Positions 25,734-36,394 are shown, counted from the first letter of the stretch. The stretch: 64,000 nucleotides of DNA from Ahrensia marina (GCF_001293565.1 NZ_JXMU01000001.1:248001-312000), one strand, 5' to 3'. Translations and numbers: made by a program. Notes: a model not told the origin generated them from the sequence alone.

Positions 25734-26612
25734 ATGGCAAAAGTTGCATTCATCGGTCTGGGCGTTATGGGCTACCCAATGGCGGGCCACATCGCCAAAG
25801 CCGGACATGATGTCACCGTCTATAACCGCACCGCAGCCAAAGCTGAAAAATGGGCTGGTGAATTTGGCGGCAAAGCCGCATCCACACCGGCAAAAGCCGC
25901 AGAAGACTGCGACTTTGTATTTTCCTGTGTGGGCAATGATGATGATCTGCGGTCCGTCACAACGGGGCCGGACGGCGCTTTTGGCACGATGAAAAAAGCC
26001 GCGGTCTTTATCGACAACACCACAGCATCAGCCGATGTGGCACGTGAACTCGGCAAAGCAGCATCTGAGGCCGGATTCGGCTTTTTGGACGCGCCTGTTT
26101 CAGGCGGTCAGGCTGGCGCTGAAAACGGCGTGCTGACTGTGATGATCGGCGGTGATGAAGAGGTTTTTAACACGGCAAAACCGGTCATTGAGTGCTATGC
26201 GAAAATGATCGGCAGAATGGGTGACATCGGCGCCGGACAGCTCACCAAAATGGTCAATCAGATCTGCATCGCCGGACTGGTTCAGGGCCTGTCGGAAGGC
26301 ATCCATTTTGCCCAAAACGCAAGGCTGGATATTGAGGCTGTTATTGATGTCATTTCCAAAGGCGCAGCCGGTTCATGGCAGATGGAAAACCGCCATAAAA
26401 CCATGATGGACGGTGAATATAATCACGGCTTTGCTGTCGACTGGATGCGTAAAGATTTGGCGATCTGTCTGGCAGAGGCAAACAATAATGGTGCCTCCCT
26501 GCCCGGCACAGCCCTTATCGACCAATATTATGCCGATGTGCAAAAAATGGGAGGCAACCGCTGGGATACGTCATCGCTCTTGGCACGGCTGAACAAATTT
26601 AGCGGGAAGTAA
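25734..26612 (+). CDS. 3-hydroxyisobutyrate dehydrogenase-family oxidoreductase
   Basis: 292 residues from ATG 25734. Rossmann motif GLGVMGYPMA at 8-17, substrate loop DAPVSGGQAGAENG at about 119-132, and the catalytic lysine region GQLTKMVNQ at about 168-176. The family oxidises beta-hydroxy acids (3-hydroxyisobutyrate, tartronate semialdehyde, gamma-hydroxybutyrate) with NAD(P). No pathway partner is adjacent, so the substrate cannot be fixed. An alternative start at 25698 would add twelve residues that do not match the family. Confidence 0.9.
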   Translation: MAKVAFIGLGVMGYPMAGHIAKAGHDVTVYNRTAAKAEKWAGEFGGKAASTPAKAAEDCDFVFSCVGNDDDLRSVTTGPDGAFGTMKKAAVFIDNTTASADVARELGKAASEAGFGFLDAPVSGGQAGAENGVLTVMIGGDEEVFNTAKPVIECYAKMIGRMGDIGAGQLTKMVNQICIAGLVQGLSEGIHFAQNARLDIEAVIDVISKGAAGSWQMENRHKTMMDGEYNHGFAVDWMRKDLAICLAEANNNGASLPGTALIDQYYADVQKMGGNRWDTSSLLARLNKFSGK

Positions 26613-26767
26613 TGCCGAGGCCTGTGGCGGATAATGGCGAAAGTTGAGAGCCTATCAATGTGCTATTCGGCACTTAAAACAAGCTTCATTGTTAAGCGGT
26701 TGTTCGAGATTGTGGTGACACGGACAACAGTAGCTGAACGACAGTTTTGCAGTCAGGCGCGCCTTTG

Positions 26768-27109
26768 ATGAAACAGTTTTTAAGCAGTTCAGCGATCTAT
26801 CTGGCCGCAGCAATTGCTGAAATTGCGGGCTGTTTTGCTTTCTGGGCATGGCTGAAAATGGGAAAATCCATTTGGTGGATTGTGCCCGGCATCGGCGCAC
26901 TTATTGCTTTTGCATGGCTCCTGACACTCGCCCCCAGCAGCTATGCCGGACGCGCCTATGCGGCCTATGGCGGCGTTTACATCTCTGCTTCCCTGTTCTG
27001 GCTTTGGTGGGTTGAAGGACAGACACCTGACGAATGGGATATGATTGGCGTCGCATTGGCATTCATCGCGGCGGCCATTATTTTGTTCGCACCGCGCGCA
27101 ACCGTTTAG
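26768..27109 (+). CDS. YnfA/UPF0060 family membrane protein
   Basis: 113 residues, four hydrophobic helices. [14 protein letters not shown] near residue 17 and [12 protein letters not shown] near 62 are the family hallmarks; YnfA belongs to the drug/metabolite transporter fold and is reported as a small multidrug-type exporter. I use ATG 26768 because the upstream seven residues of the longer frame are not conserved in the family. Stand-alone gene. Confidence 0.9.
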   Translation: MKQFLSSSAIYLAAAIAEIAGCFAFWAWLKMGKSIWWIVPGIGALIAFAWLLTLAPSSYAGRAYAAYGGVYISASLFWLWWVEGQTPDEWDMIGVALAFIAAAIILFAPRATV

Positions 27110-27307
27110 TTGCGGTGCAGGTATTCGAAAAGATGCGCTATTTTACGGAGCCGTAGAGCTAGTACGCGCTGCGCTTCTTGCATCCACCCACAATGGAGCC
27201 TGCCGGTCTCAAGTCCGTAAAACCAACATTGCTAACTTTTCCGCATCGCGTTAACAGAGCCCGACATGCGCAAAGCCACGCAAATTGTGAGAAAGCCTAA
27301 AAACGCA

Positions 27308-27778
27308 ATGTCTGAACCGCGTCTGAAAATCGTTCTGGTAACCCCAGAAATTCCCTACAATACAGGTGCCATCGGGCGCACATGCGTGGCGTTGAACTTA
27401 GAACTCATCCTTATCAAGCCCTATGGCTTTTCGATCGAAGAGAAGGCCGTCCGGCGTGCCGGCATGGATTACTGGAAACATGTCCAGCTTACACAATATG
27501 AAAGCTGGGATGACTTTATAGAAACGCGCAATCCACCGCGCGAAAACCTCTACTTTTTCGAAGAGCACGGTGCCCAGACCGTCTATGATGCCGACTATAA
27601 TCAGGACGGCTATCTGGTATTCGGGTGCGAAACCAAGGGTCTGCCGCCCGCCATATTGGACGGCATGGAAGACCGCGTTTTTAACTTGCCGATGCTCAAT
27701 CCGGTCGTGCGCTCGCTTAATTTGGCAAACACCGCGACCGCCGTGATTTATCAGGCTTTACGCACGAGATTGAGCTGA
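27308..27778 (+). CDS. trmL: tRNA (cytidine(34)-2'-O)-methyltransferase TrmL
   Basis: 156 residues from ATG 27308. SPOUT-type methyltransferase: IVLVTPEIPYNTGAIGRTC at 8-26, FGCETKGLPP at about 110-119 and the knotted C-terminus NPVVRSLNLANTATAVIYQ (core VRSLNLANTATA). It methylates the ribose of the wobble base of tRNA-Leu isoacceptors. Length and motifs are as in the family. A 14-residue upstream extension is possible but unlikely. Confidence 0.92.
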   Translation: MSEPRLKIVLVTPEIPYNTGAIGRTCVALNLELILIKPYGFSIEEKAVRRAGMDYWKHVQLTQYESWDDFIETRNPPRENLYFFEEHGAQTVYDADYNQDGYLVFGCETKGLPPAILDGMEDRVFNLPMLNPVVRSLNLANTATAVIYQALRTRLS

Positions 27779-27817
27779 TGAAAATTGCGCCAGGTCGTTC
27801 CCTTCACATTGATGTAA

Positions 27818-28210
27818 TTAGTGTAAACCGTCGAGATAGACTTTAGTGCGCTGGTCTATCATTTCGCCCGTTTTTGGATCGAACTTTTGTGTCATAACCG
27901 TTACCTTTCTGCCTCTTGTGGTAATGGTTTTCGCAGATTTTTTACGGCCTTTTTTATCGTAAGTGATCTCCCACTCCATGTCCCAGCCTTTTCCTCCTCC
28001 AGTGCCGGTTGCAGGTTTTCCGTCCTTATCATAATTGGTCCACATCCAGTCACCATTTGGCCAAGTCACTTTCGTGCGTTTGAGCTTGCCCTTTTTATCA
28101 GTCATGATCTTTAAATCGACCCAAGTCGGCACCAATCCTGTTAAGTGCAGGAATGGAATTGTGCCCTCGTTGGATTTATCGCTTTTAAGTTTCTTTGGCG
28201 CTTTTGACAT
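27818..28210 (-). CDS. Hypothetical lysine-rich protein
   Basis: 130 residues with no signal peptide or membrane helix, rich in Lys, Thr and Trp. Repeated short motifs resembling YDKDGKP, TYDKKGRK and KFDPKTGE are like the antitoxin/Rhs-type YD or MORN-like beta-hairpin units (a polar residue, then D-K-x-G-K). I do not recognise a named family. A strong AGGAGG ribosome site precedes ATG 28210. Convergent with trmL and 245 bp from the aminotransferase terminator. Confidence 0.65.
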   Translation of the reverse strand: MSKAPKKLKSDKSNEGTIPFLHLTGLVPTWVDLKIMTDKKGKLKRTKVTWPNGDWMWTNYDKDGKPATGTGGGKGWDMEWEITYDKKGRKKSAKTITTRGRKVTVMTQKFDPKTGEMIDQRTKVYLDGLH

Positions 28211-28401
28211 AGGCTCCTCCTGTAGATTGCTAAAGCCGGACTCCTAAAAAGAAAATTCATGAATAATGTAGCGGTATGAGCAGTCCGATATCCCAACCGG
28301 TCAGCCAATATACCGCGAAAAAACTTAATGGCGAAATTCGCTCACGCCAGGACAGGTCAGAAGGCCTGTTAAGCAATGCAAAGCCTATAAACAAACACAA
28401 C

Positions 28402-28430
28402 AAAAAAGGGCCGGTAATCACCGGCCCCCG
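28402..28430 (-). terminator. Rho-independent terminator of the aminotransferase gene
   Basis: GGGCCGGT at 28408-28415, loop AATC, ACCGGCCC at 28420-28427. On the minus strand the stem is followed by six T residues (28407-28402). It lies 26 nt beyond the aminotransferase stop. Confidence 0.9.
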
Positions 28431-28455
28431 TTCAATACAACTATTTCAAGTAAAC

Positions 28456-29676
<1,221 letters not shown>

Positions 29677-29883
29677 TTAAAGCCGGAGGCAGGCTGCCTC
29701 CAATTCGGGCGCCGTCGCTATGCGCCAATTCTGGGAAAGGTGCAAGCGCCGATGCGCCTTGTACATGTAAACGAGCGCGAATTGCCGCAAAAATCGAAAT
29801 TTTCTGTAGCCAGCGAATTCACCAATCGTTAACCATAAATTTAAAGGATTGGGAGAATATGACTCGTCATTCAAACGAGTCGG

Positions 29884-30756
29884 ATGGAAATTTTGCAAGA
29901 AGCTGTCAACAAACCGGTCGAAAAAGAAGAAGTATCTGCTTGTCTCATGCGCGCAGACGATGGCGCGTGGGTCGGCAATTATCGCGGTTTCGTGCTGAAA
30001 ACCGCCTTTCAGCCAATCTTCAGATTTATCGGCGGCAAATTACGCCCCATCGCATTTGAAGGCTTGCTGCGCCCGCAAAAGGACGACACGCTGATGTTGC
30101 CAGGCGCTTTTTTCAACCAGCTCGACGCTGACGAAATCAGCTTGGTCGAAGCGATCTCGCGCACGCTCCATGTACGCAACGCCGCATCCCTGCCCGTTCA
30201 GGCGCGTCAGTTGTTTTTGAATTTTGATCCGGCCGCCCTTGCCTCGAAATCAACATTTGAGAAAATGGTTGATGATCTTGGCACAGAATTGCGCGCATCC
30301 GACATCATGCCGAATGCATGCGTGTGCGAGATCATCGAGAGTGCGGCGAAGAACAAAGACGATCTGCGCTATTTTGTCTATACGCTGCGCGCGCGCGGAT
30401 ATCATATCGCAGTGGATGATTTTGGCGCTCAATCTTCCAATATGGAGCGCATCGAAGATCTGACGCCGGATATCGTCAAACTTGATGGCCCGATGGTCAA
30501 AGCACTGATGGACAGCCCGGACGGTTACAAGCAGCTCAAAGAGCTTATTGCGCGTTTTAAAGAGCTGCGTATTCAGGTCGTTGCCGAAGGTCTGGAAGCA
30601 AGCTGGCAAATCGAGATGGCCGAAAGCGCCGGTGCGCAGATGGTGCAGGGTTTTGCCGCGGCAATACCGCGTATCGCGCCGGCAGATTTCAGTGAATGGT
30701 TTCAGGGAACCAAAGGCTTCCCGATGCCTTCGTTTGGCCGTCCGGCAGCGCGCTGA
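29884..30756 (+). CDS. EAL-domain protein, degenerate motifs
   Basis: 290 residues; an N-terminal 40 residues precede a stand-alone EAL domain. Motifs are shifted from consensus: FEGLLRP instead of EALLR, EIIES instead of E(L/I)TE, DDFGAQSSN instead of DDFGTGYSS, KLDGPMV instead of KIDxxF, while AEGLEA is kept. The metal and substrate pocket is partly preserved, so it could be a weak c-di-GMP phosphodiesterase or only a c-di-GMP-responsive partner. Cytoplasmic. Related EAL-only proteins are common in rhizobia. Confidence 0.85.
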   Translation: MEILQEAVNKPVEKEEVSACLMRADDGAWVGNYRGFVLKTAFQPIFRFIGGKLRPIAFEGLLRPQKDDTLMLPGAFFNQLDADEISLVEAISRTLHVRNAASLPVQARQLFLNFDPAALASKSTFEKMVDDLGTELRASDIMPNACVCEIIESAAKNKDDLRYFVYTLRARGYHIAVDDFGAQSSNMERIEDLTPDIVKLDGPMVKALMDSPDGYKQLKELIARFKELRIQVVAEGLEASWQIEMAESAGAQMVQGFAAAIPRIAPADFSEWFQGTKGFPMPSFGRPAAR

Positions 30757-30852
30757 ATTCAATTTTCCTGATAGCCCGCATCAAATAAAATCCATTGCCT
30801 GATCACCAAAGTTTGGATCAAAGCAGATGATCGCAATGCTGGAGGCGCGAAC

Positions 30853-31473
30853 GTGCTAAAACTCTATTCCATGCCATCTTCGGGCAATTCCTATAAGGTG
30901 CGCCTGCTGCTTCACCAGCTTGGCATCTCTTTTGAACATATTGATTGTGAAGTCGGCTCCGGTGTTACGACAAGTGATTGGTTTCGCGCAAAAAATCCGA
31001 ATGGAAAAGTACCGCTTCTGGAACTAGAAGACGGACGCCTGATTGCTGAATCCAATGCAATTTTGCTTTATCTGGCGCATGACAGCGCCTATCTGCCTAC
31101 GGAGCGATACGCCTGCGCCAAAGTGCATGAATGGTTGTTCTTTGAGCAGAATTTTCACGAAGGCACAATCGCAACGCGGCAGGCCATATTTAAATATGAG
31201 AACCGCGCGCACTTGCGTACACCTGAGCATCTTGATCCGCTGCTCGTTTCCGGTCACCGTGCACTGGGCGTAATGGAAGCCCAATTGGAAAAGACACCGT
31301 TTATCGCCGGAGACAGCTACACCGTCGCCGATATTGCGCTTTACGCTTACACCCATACAGCGGGTGAAATCGGTAAATTCGATATGGATCGTTTTCCATT
31401 TATTAACAAATGGTTAAAGAAGATTAGCGAACAAAAAGATTACGTGAGCCTCAATTGGCTTCCCGCCACATAA
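30853..31473 (+). CDS. Glutathione S-transferase family protein
   Basis: 206 residues from GTG 30853 (GGAGGCG upstream). Thioredoxin-like N-terminal domain (SMPSSGNSYKVRLLLHQLGI, with Ser/Asn candidates for glutathione activation, then KVPLLE and LIAESNAILLYLA) and an all-helical C-terminal domain (VADIALYAYTHTAGE). It would conjugate or transfer glutathione in the cytoplasm; the substrate is unknown. No neighbouring catabolic genes, so a general detoxification role is the simplest reading. Confidence 0.9.
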   Translation: MLKLYSMPSSGNSYKVRLLLHQLGISFEHIDCEVGSGVTTSDWFRAKNPNGKVPLLELEDGRLIAESNAILLYLAHDSAYLPTERYACAKVHEWLFFEQNFHEGTIATRQAIFKYENRAHLRTPEHLDPLLVSGHRALGVMEAQLEKTPFIAGDSYTVADIALYAYTHTAGEIGKFDMDRFPFINKWLKKISEQKDYVSLNWLPAT

Positions 31474-31573
31474 CAGCCACAAACTTACCCCGACTTTGCC
31501 CAAATACGCGCCTCATGATGCCCCAATTTGATGCAAATTTTATCCAATGAGATAAGAGCTTCAGAGGCAGATC

Positions 31574-31906
31574 ATGCGTATTTTAAAAAACGAACAGGAA
31601 ATTGAGCAGGGATATTTCCGCTCTCTCGCAATTGTTGCAGCCACCTTTGTTGTCGCAAATCTGGTTCTCTTTATCGGCTTTACAACCTCCGCACATGCTC
31701 AGGCGCTGGACAGCACCGCCTCCGTAATGCACCTCGCCAAAATGCTGGCTGCCCCTGATGTGACCCCGGATTTTTCCCTCAGCGGTAGCAATCTTATGGT
31801 GTTTGGTGCCATGGGTACCGGCCTTTTGGTGATGGCCGCCGGCTTGGTCGCCATGACTAAAAATCTGGTGCGTGATTTGAGCGAACCTGAGAATTCGCGA
31901 TACTAG
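31574..31906 (+). CDS. Hypothetical membrane protein, two helices
   Basis: 110 residues. Hydrophobic segments at about 20-42 (ending TTSAHAQA, which could be a late signal-peptidase site) and about 72-94 (GAMGTGLLVMAAGLVAM). I do not recognise a family. GAGGCAG lies just upstream of ATG 31574, and a good terminator follows at 31965-31994, so it is probably a single-gene transcript. Confidence 0.6.
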   Translation: MRILKNEQEIEQGYFRSLAIVAATFVVANLVLFIGFTTSAHAQALDSTASVMHLAKMLAAPDVTPDFSLSGSNLMVFGAMGTGLLVMAAGLVAMTKNLVRDLSEPENSRY

Positions 31907-31964
31907 CCACACCCTGTGGCTGTGTCCTGGCCCGACATTTCGCCCCCACCAATGCGGGCTTGGA

Positions 31965-31994
31965 AAAAACGCCGGTGTAACAGCCGGCGTTTTT
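31965..31994 (+). terminator. Rho-independent terminator
   Basis: AAAAACGCCGG at 31965-31975 pairs exactly with CCGGCGTTTTT at 31984-31994; loop TGTAACAG. Serves the small membrane-protein gene. Confidence 0.88.
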
Positions 31995-32037
31995 ATATGG
32001 GGCTTTGAATTGCTTCTAAACTCCTTATATAGGCGGC

Positions 32038-32538
32038 ATGAAAATACTTCTTATTATCGCTCTGGTTCTGTTTTTGATTGCCCTCGCCTTTGTCGGCTAT
32101 GGCCGCGAAAAAAGCTGGCAACTCTTTTTCGGCAATGCGGATTTGGGTAAGATTGACCTTGCCAATATTAAACGCACGAAAAAACCGCATGATGCACTAT
32201 TGTGCAGTACAGAGACGTGTCAGTCCGGCGCGAAAATCGATGACAGCTTGCCGACATACAGTGCCAATGCTGAAGAACTTATCACAATGATTGACAAAGC
32301 ATTTCAGAATAGCAGCTTGCTTTACGAGCGTGTGGATGACGGTTCAGACCCGGCTTATGCGCGCTATGTAACCCGCTCTTCCTTGATGCGTTTTCCTGAT
32401 ACGAACCAGTTTTTCGCCATTGATAATGCTGATGGCACGAGCAGCCTGATAGCCTATGCCAGCGCGCAAATTGGCTATTCGGATGCAGGCGCAAATCTGA
32501 AACGCCTAAAATCAATTATTGGCAATTTACCGAATTAA
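32038..32538 (+). CDS. DUF1499 family protein
   Basis: 166 residues with an N-terminal signal anchor (IIALVLFLIALAFVGYG). The body carries DUF1499 features: NALLC-type motif DALLCSTETC (two cysteines), SLPTYSANAEEL, YVTRSSLMRFPD and a final SDAGANLKRLKSI. Such proteins are membrane-tethered, of unknown function. The stop overlaps the convergent HD-domain gene by four bases. Confidence 0.82.
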   Translation: MKILLIIALVLFLIALAFVGYGREKSWQLFFGNADLGKIDLANIKRTKKPHDALLCSTETCQSGAKIDDSLPTYSANAEELITMIDKAFQNSSLLYERVDDGSDPAYARYVTRSSLMRFPDTNQFFAIDNADGTSSLIAYASAQIGYSDAGANLKRLKSIIGNLPN

Positions 32539-33128
32539 GCATCGCGCCAGGCGGCCCGCCCTTCGCTTCGTTCTTGCGTTTCCGTATCGATAATCGCGCG
32601 GATCGCCTTGAGCAAATCGTGCCCGCCGGTTCTCTCAACGCCATATGTCAGATTAAACGCATAATCGAAATCAGACGCATTATCGCCCTGCGTGTGCTGC
32701 AAAATGGTTTCCAGCTTGTCGAAACCTTTGGCCAGACGCGCTTCGTTGGTTTCGCCGGCATCATATTCCAGCCATAGCGCGACAATCTCCTGACCGACCT
32801 CACCACCGTGAATATCGCCCAGTTTTTGCACATCGCGATATTCAATATCGCGCCGGTCGGAACCAGGTGACTGTTCAGTTGCCGGTACATCACCCGCATA
32901 TGCTTCACCCAGATCATGAATGAGGCACATTTTCAGGAGTTTGAGATGATCGACTTCCGGAACTAGATCACTGAACACCATAACCATCAGGCATAAACGC
33001 CATGTATGTTCTGCGGTGCTTTCACGCCGTCCTTGGCTTGTGACTCCGCTGCGCAAGACATCCTTCAAGCGTTCTGCTTCACGCAGAAATTCAAGCGATC
33101 GTCTCAGGCGCTCCACATCAGCGTTCAT
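32535..33128 (-). CDS. HD-domain hydrolase (YfbR/HDDC2-like nucleotidase)
   Basis: 197 residues from ATG 33128. Metal-binding HD motifs: ESTAEHTWRLCLM (H at about 42), LIHDLGEAYAGD (HD at about 73) and the later DKLETILQH. The layout matches 5'-deoxynucleotidase-like HDDC2/YfbR proteins, which remove phosphate from dNMPs. The ATG overlaps the DUF1176 stop (TGATG), implying coupling; a TTG five codons upstream is less likely. Cytoplasmic. Confidence 0.9.
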   Translation of the reverse strand: MNADVERLRRSLEFLREAERLKDVLRSGVTSQGRRESTAEHTWRLCLMVMVFSDLVPEVDHLKLLKMCLIHDLGEAYAGDVPATEQSPGSDRRDIEYRDVQKLGDIHGGEVGQEIVALWLEYDAGETNEARLAKGFDKLETILQHTQGDNASDFDYAFNLTYGVERTGGHDLLKAIRAIIDTETQERSEGRAAWRDA

Positions 33129-34228
33129 CAGTTTATTGGCCAAAGCTTTTCGTAATCAGACAGATCTTCTTTATAAATGCCGTCACAGGCGTCTTTTTCG
33201 AGCGCTTCGACAAGCACAAACCGGTAGGTTCCGGCATCATCCGTCAGCTTCCAACGGTTGCTTGATCCGCAATCTCCAAGACCCCGCCCCTTGAAAAAGG
33301 CGTAAAGCTCGCGCACTTCACCATCCCAGACAATATTCCATGCAAGCTGGCTCACACTAGGGCCCTCTTCCGTCATCACCGGCAGTGCCAACGGTGTGAA
33401 ATTATCACCGTTTTGCAACCAAAAAGCATAAGGGAAATTATATGCGCCCGCATAACCACATGGCAGTGCGATCAGGGCAGAAGTCTCATCAAGGCTTGCT
33501 GAAAAGCCGCCATTAATTCCACGTACTTTATCGTTGGTTTGATTGCTGCAACGTCCGGTTTCCTTCCCGAAATAAGAAGACAACGCGGCGGGTACATCTG
33601 ACCAGCTTTTATAGTTCGCGACATTGGCCTCATCAGCAACAGCCCCCGCTTCTGTAGGCACATTCGCACTTAAAGCCATAAAAGCATTGTCTGCACCAAT
33701 TCTGCCCTGCACTTCATCAGCAAAGATAAACCCGGCCGTAATTCCGGAAAGCGAGAACGGTGCTGTCGTGCGCCCGGATCGTGTCGTGTAGCTGATTTGA
33801 ATCTGTTTGCCTTGGCGCACAGCCTTCATCAGTTTGGTGACATTTTCCTGATCGCTATAAAGATATTCATAGGTTGCCGCACGATAGCTGAGCATCGACA
33901 CATCAAGTTCCAGCACCATTTGCCCGTCAACGAGAAAGCGTACATCGCTGCCGCCGCGCAAAGCAGGACGCACACTGATAACCATCTGCACCTGCGCATC
34001 AGGCGCAGCGGACCGCCGGAAACCGAAGCTTGAAAGCGACACACTGCGGTTTGCAATATAGATATTGCAAAGCAACGCATTGTTACATGACACATTGACA
34101 TCGCGCACACGCTTGAACTGGTTGGCATGGGCGCTGTTTTGCCCCAACCCGATAAGCAACATTGCGCAAAAGGTCACCGCCCACAGCGCTAGCGTCGCAC
34201 TTCTGTTTAGACTTGTCATTTGGGTCAT
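33128..34228 (-). CDS. DUF1176 family periplasmic protein
   Basis: 366 residues from ATG 34228 (a GTG at 34240 and an ATG at 34219 are alternatives). A signal peptide ends near SAHA. The mature protein has the DUF1176 pattern: CNNALLCNIYI with a cysteine pair, a long beta-rich body, RCSNQ, LPCGYAGAYNFPYAFWL and a final GLGDCGSSNRWKLTDD. Family members are secreted or periplasmic proteins of unknown function in Proteobacteria, some with LPS- or lysozyme-inhibitor-like cysteine frameworks. Translationally coupled to the HD gene. Confidence 0.87.
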   Translation of the reverse strand: MTQMTSLNRSATLALWAVTFCAMLLIGLGQNSAHANQFKRVRDVNVSCNNALLCNIYIANRSVSLSSFGFRRSAAPDAQVQMVISVRPALRGGSDVRFLVDGQMVLELDVSMLSYRAATYEYLYSDQENVTKLMKAVRQGKQIQISYTTRSGRTTAPFSLSGITAGFIFADEVQGRIGADNAFMALSANVPTEAGAVADEANVANYKSWSDVPAALSSYFGKETGRCSNQTNDKVRGINGGFSASLDETSALIALPCGYAGAYNFPYAFWLQNGDNFTPLALPVMTEEGPSVSQLAWNIVWDGEVRELYAFFKGRGLGDCGSSNRWKLTDDAGTYRFVLVEALEKDACDGIYKEDLSDYEKLWPIN

Positions 34229-34421
34229 GCTGAATGGCACCTGTTGATCTCATCAGTTTATTTGGGAAAGTCATAGTCAAACTTCCAGTGCGACTTGAAG
34301 TCCCGTAAACCTGACTACCATCGTGGGCAGAAATGCGCTTGAGAACAAGAGGCAAGCGTGCAAAAGACCAACAAGTTTTATATTCGCTCAATTAAGCTTA
34401 CTCGGACAGGATTATCACAAA

Positions 34422-35345
34422 ATGCGCCGTATCTACGCCAATCTCTTATTACTGCTTGTCGGTGCTGTCTGGGGCATGGGATTTGTGGCGCAATCAACCG
34501 CGATGGACGCTATTGAACCGGTATTTTTCACCGGCATACGTTTTCTGGCGGCAGCAATTGCGGTCCTTCCCTTTGCGATTTGGGAGCAGAAACGCCGCGC
34601 GCGCAAAGCACCTGAAAACGGGCCGATTTTAACGCGCAAGAATCTTGTCAATTATATCATTTTGGGTGCGATCCTGTTCAGTGCTTTGGGAACGCAGCAA
34701 ATTGGCCTTTTGACAACTTCCGTCACCAATTCCGGCTTCCTGACCGGCGTGTATGTCGTTATGGTCCCCGTGCTTGGTTTGCTTGTATTACGCCAGGTGC
34801 CACATGCGATCATCTGGCCTGCATCCGCACTGACTTTGACGGGCATCTTCCTGCTGTCCGGCGGCAGTTTGACCGGACTGACAACCGGCGATTACTGGAC
34901 CATTATTTGTGCCGTCTTATGGGCCTGCCATGTTCTTTTTCTTGGACGTGTTCTGAGTCAGAAAGACGACGCGAAAGCGCCTTTCACTTTGGCAACAATA
35001 CAATTTTTCACCTGCGCTGTACTCGGCCTGGTGCTGGCAGCTTTCTTTGAAAATGTCTCATGGGCAAGCGTTGTTGCTGCCGCGCCGGAAATCCTGTTTG
35101 CCGGTGTGATGTCCGGCGGGGTCGCCTTTACCCTGCAGGCGGTAGCCCAGCAATATACAACCGCGCCTCAAGCCGCGATCTTCATGTCATCAGAAGCATT
35201 GTTTGCGGCGCTGTTCGGCGCAATCATTTTGGGAGAGCGCATCGGCTTTTCCGGCTATATCGGATGCCTGTTGATCTTCACAGCCATGCTGGCCGTTGAA
35301 ATTATCCCCATGCTGCGGCTGCGTGCCCGCCCTCAAATTTCGTAA
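34422..35345 (+). CDS. DMT-superfamily (EamA) transporter
   Basis: 307 residues from ATG 34422, with ten hydrophobic helices in two EamA repeats (VGAVWGMGFVAQSTAMDAI at the start of the first; YTTAPQAAIFMSSEALFAALFGAIILGE, core SSEALFAALFGA, in the second). EamA exporters carry amino acids or other metabolites across the inner membrane. A longer frame from 34323 is rejected because the added 33 residues are polar and precede the natural first helix. Substrate unknown. Confidence 0.9.
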   Translation: MRRIYANLLLLLVGAVWGMGFVAQSTAMDAIEPVFFTGIRFLAAAIAVLPFAIWEQKRRARKAPENGPILTRKNLVNYIILGAILFSALGTQQIGLLTTSVTNSGFLTGVYVVMVPVLGLLVLRQVPHAIIWPASALTLTGIFLLSGGSLTGLTTGDYWTIICAVLWACHVLFLGRVLSQKDDAKAPFTLATIQFFTCAVLGLVLAAFFENVSWASVVAAAPEILFAGVMSGGVAFTLQAVAQQYTTAPQAAIFMSSEALFAALFGAIILGERIGFSGYIGCLLIFTAMLAVEIIPMLRLRARPQIS

Positions 35346-35667
35346 CAGCCGGTCAACTCCGTAATCTGCAGAAAGTTTGTGATCGCTCAGACTTGCCGCG
35401 AAAACCGGCAAGGCTGGAATTGTGGCTGCATAGGCCCTTTTCACTTGCCCGAAAACGCAGCGGGAAATCAGTAAATGCGGCAATCTTCCGCCGAATAAGG
35501 CGGAATTATGTCGTTGTTTTTGCTATTCTTTTTTACATTTAGTGATTTGAAATTCGTCCACGCGCAGTCCATTTTCACTGAGCGGAACGGATGAATGTCT
35601 CGACCCCCAACCCTAATAGTTCAGACGGGCCGCAACTTTAAATGTTCAACTGAAAAGGAACACAACG
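35346..35667. other. Intergenic stretch with two stems
   Basis: No gene seen. A stem at 35392-35412 (CTTGCCG with CGGCAAG, 7-nt loop) and a terminator-like stem at 35486-35505 (TTCCGCC, GAATAA, GGCGGAA) followed by a T-rich run at 35514-35536. The remaining part should hold the promoter of the first DUF1344 gene, whose AAAAGGA lies before ATG 35668. Confidence 0.5.
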
Positions 35668-35916
35668 ATGAAAAAACTACTATCCGCAGCTCTTGTAAGT
35701 GCATCCGTACTTGGCGCAACAGTGCCGGGCTTTGCCGGTGAAGGCGAAGGCGTCGTAGCCGCCATCGAGCCGGCAACAGGCACAATTATGCTGGAAGATG
35801 GTACAGCGTGGACAGTGGGAGCAGATGTTGATGTATCAGCGCTCGCTGTCGGTGATTCAATCAAGGTGACATATGAAGACGGCACAACAGTGCTGACATC
35901 TGTTGAAAAGATGTAA
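35668..35916 (+). CDS. DUF1344 small periplasmic protein (copy 1)
   Basis: 82 residues: cleavable signal peptide (LSAALVSASVLGATVPGFAG) and a small beta domain with EGVVAAIEPATGTIMLEDGTAW, the DUF1344 pattern common in Hyphomicrobiales. The fold resembles a small OB/SH3-like barrel. Function unknown. A homologous second copy follows 166 bp downstream; the two share layout and the motif (G-x-V-x-x-I/V-x-P/L-x-x-x-x-I-x-L-x-D-G) but little exact identity, so the duplication is old. Confidence 0.88.
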   Translation: MKKLLSAALVSASVLGATVPGFAGEGEGVVAAIEPATGTIMLEDGTAWTVGADVDVSALAVGDSIKVTYEDGTTVLTSVEKM

Positions 35917-36082
35917 AACGACAAATTCGGCGGTGGGCAGCAATGGCTGCCTGCCGTCTTTCGGCCATTAATACATTGCTTAATGCAGCTCACTGGCATC
36001 CTTCCCTAGCCTGACATCATCCTGCCCGGCAGAGCTTAATGGTAAGCTTTATGTATCCGGCACAACCGAGTGGAAATGACCG

Positions 36083-36325
36083 ATGAAAAAACTTGTTCTT
36101 GCATTAATTGTTATTAGCGCAACGACCATCAACGCTGCTTATTCAGCAGAAATTCAAGGCACTGTCGAGAGCGTGGATCTCGACAATATGATGATCACGC
36201 TTGCCGATGGCAATGAATACAAGGTGTCGCAGGACATACCCTTGGATTTACTTGCCGAAGGCGCCAATGTCATCCTCAACACGGATGATGACGGAACCGC
36301 AACTGACATCATGTTGATTGATTAA
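36083..36325 (+). CDS. DUF1344 small periplasmic protein (copy 2)
   Basis: 80 residues with signal peptide (LVLALIVISATTINAAYS) and the DUF1344 core QGTVESVDLDNMMITLADGNEYKV (core VDLDNMMITLADG). Divergent paralogue of the preceding gene on the same strand, but with its own leader (about 165 bp), so probably separately transcribed. Function unknown; periplasmic. Confidence 0.88.
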   Translation: MKKLVLALIVISATTINAAYSAEIQGTVESVDLDNMMITLADGNEYKVSQDIPLDLLAEGANVILNTDDDGTATDIMLID

Positions 36326-36394
36326 GTCACACCACCACAAAAGTCTGGACTTCGCACAGCTGTTACCTACGATGTAAAAAAACGGAGGAACACA

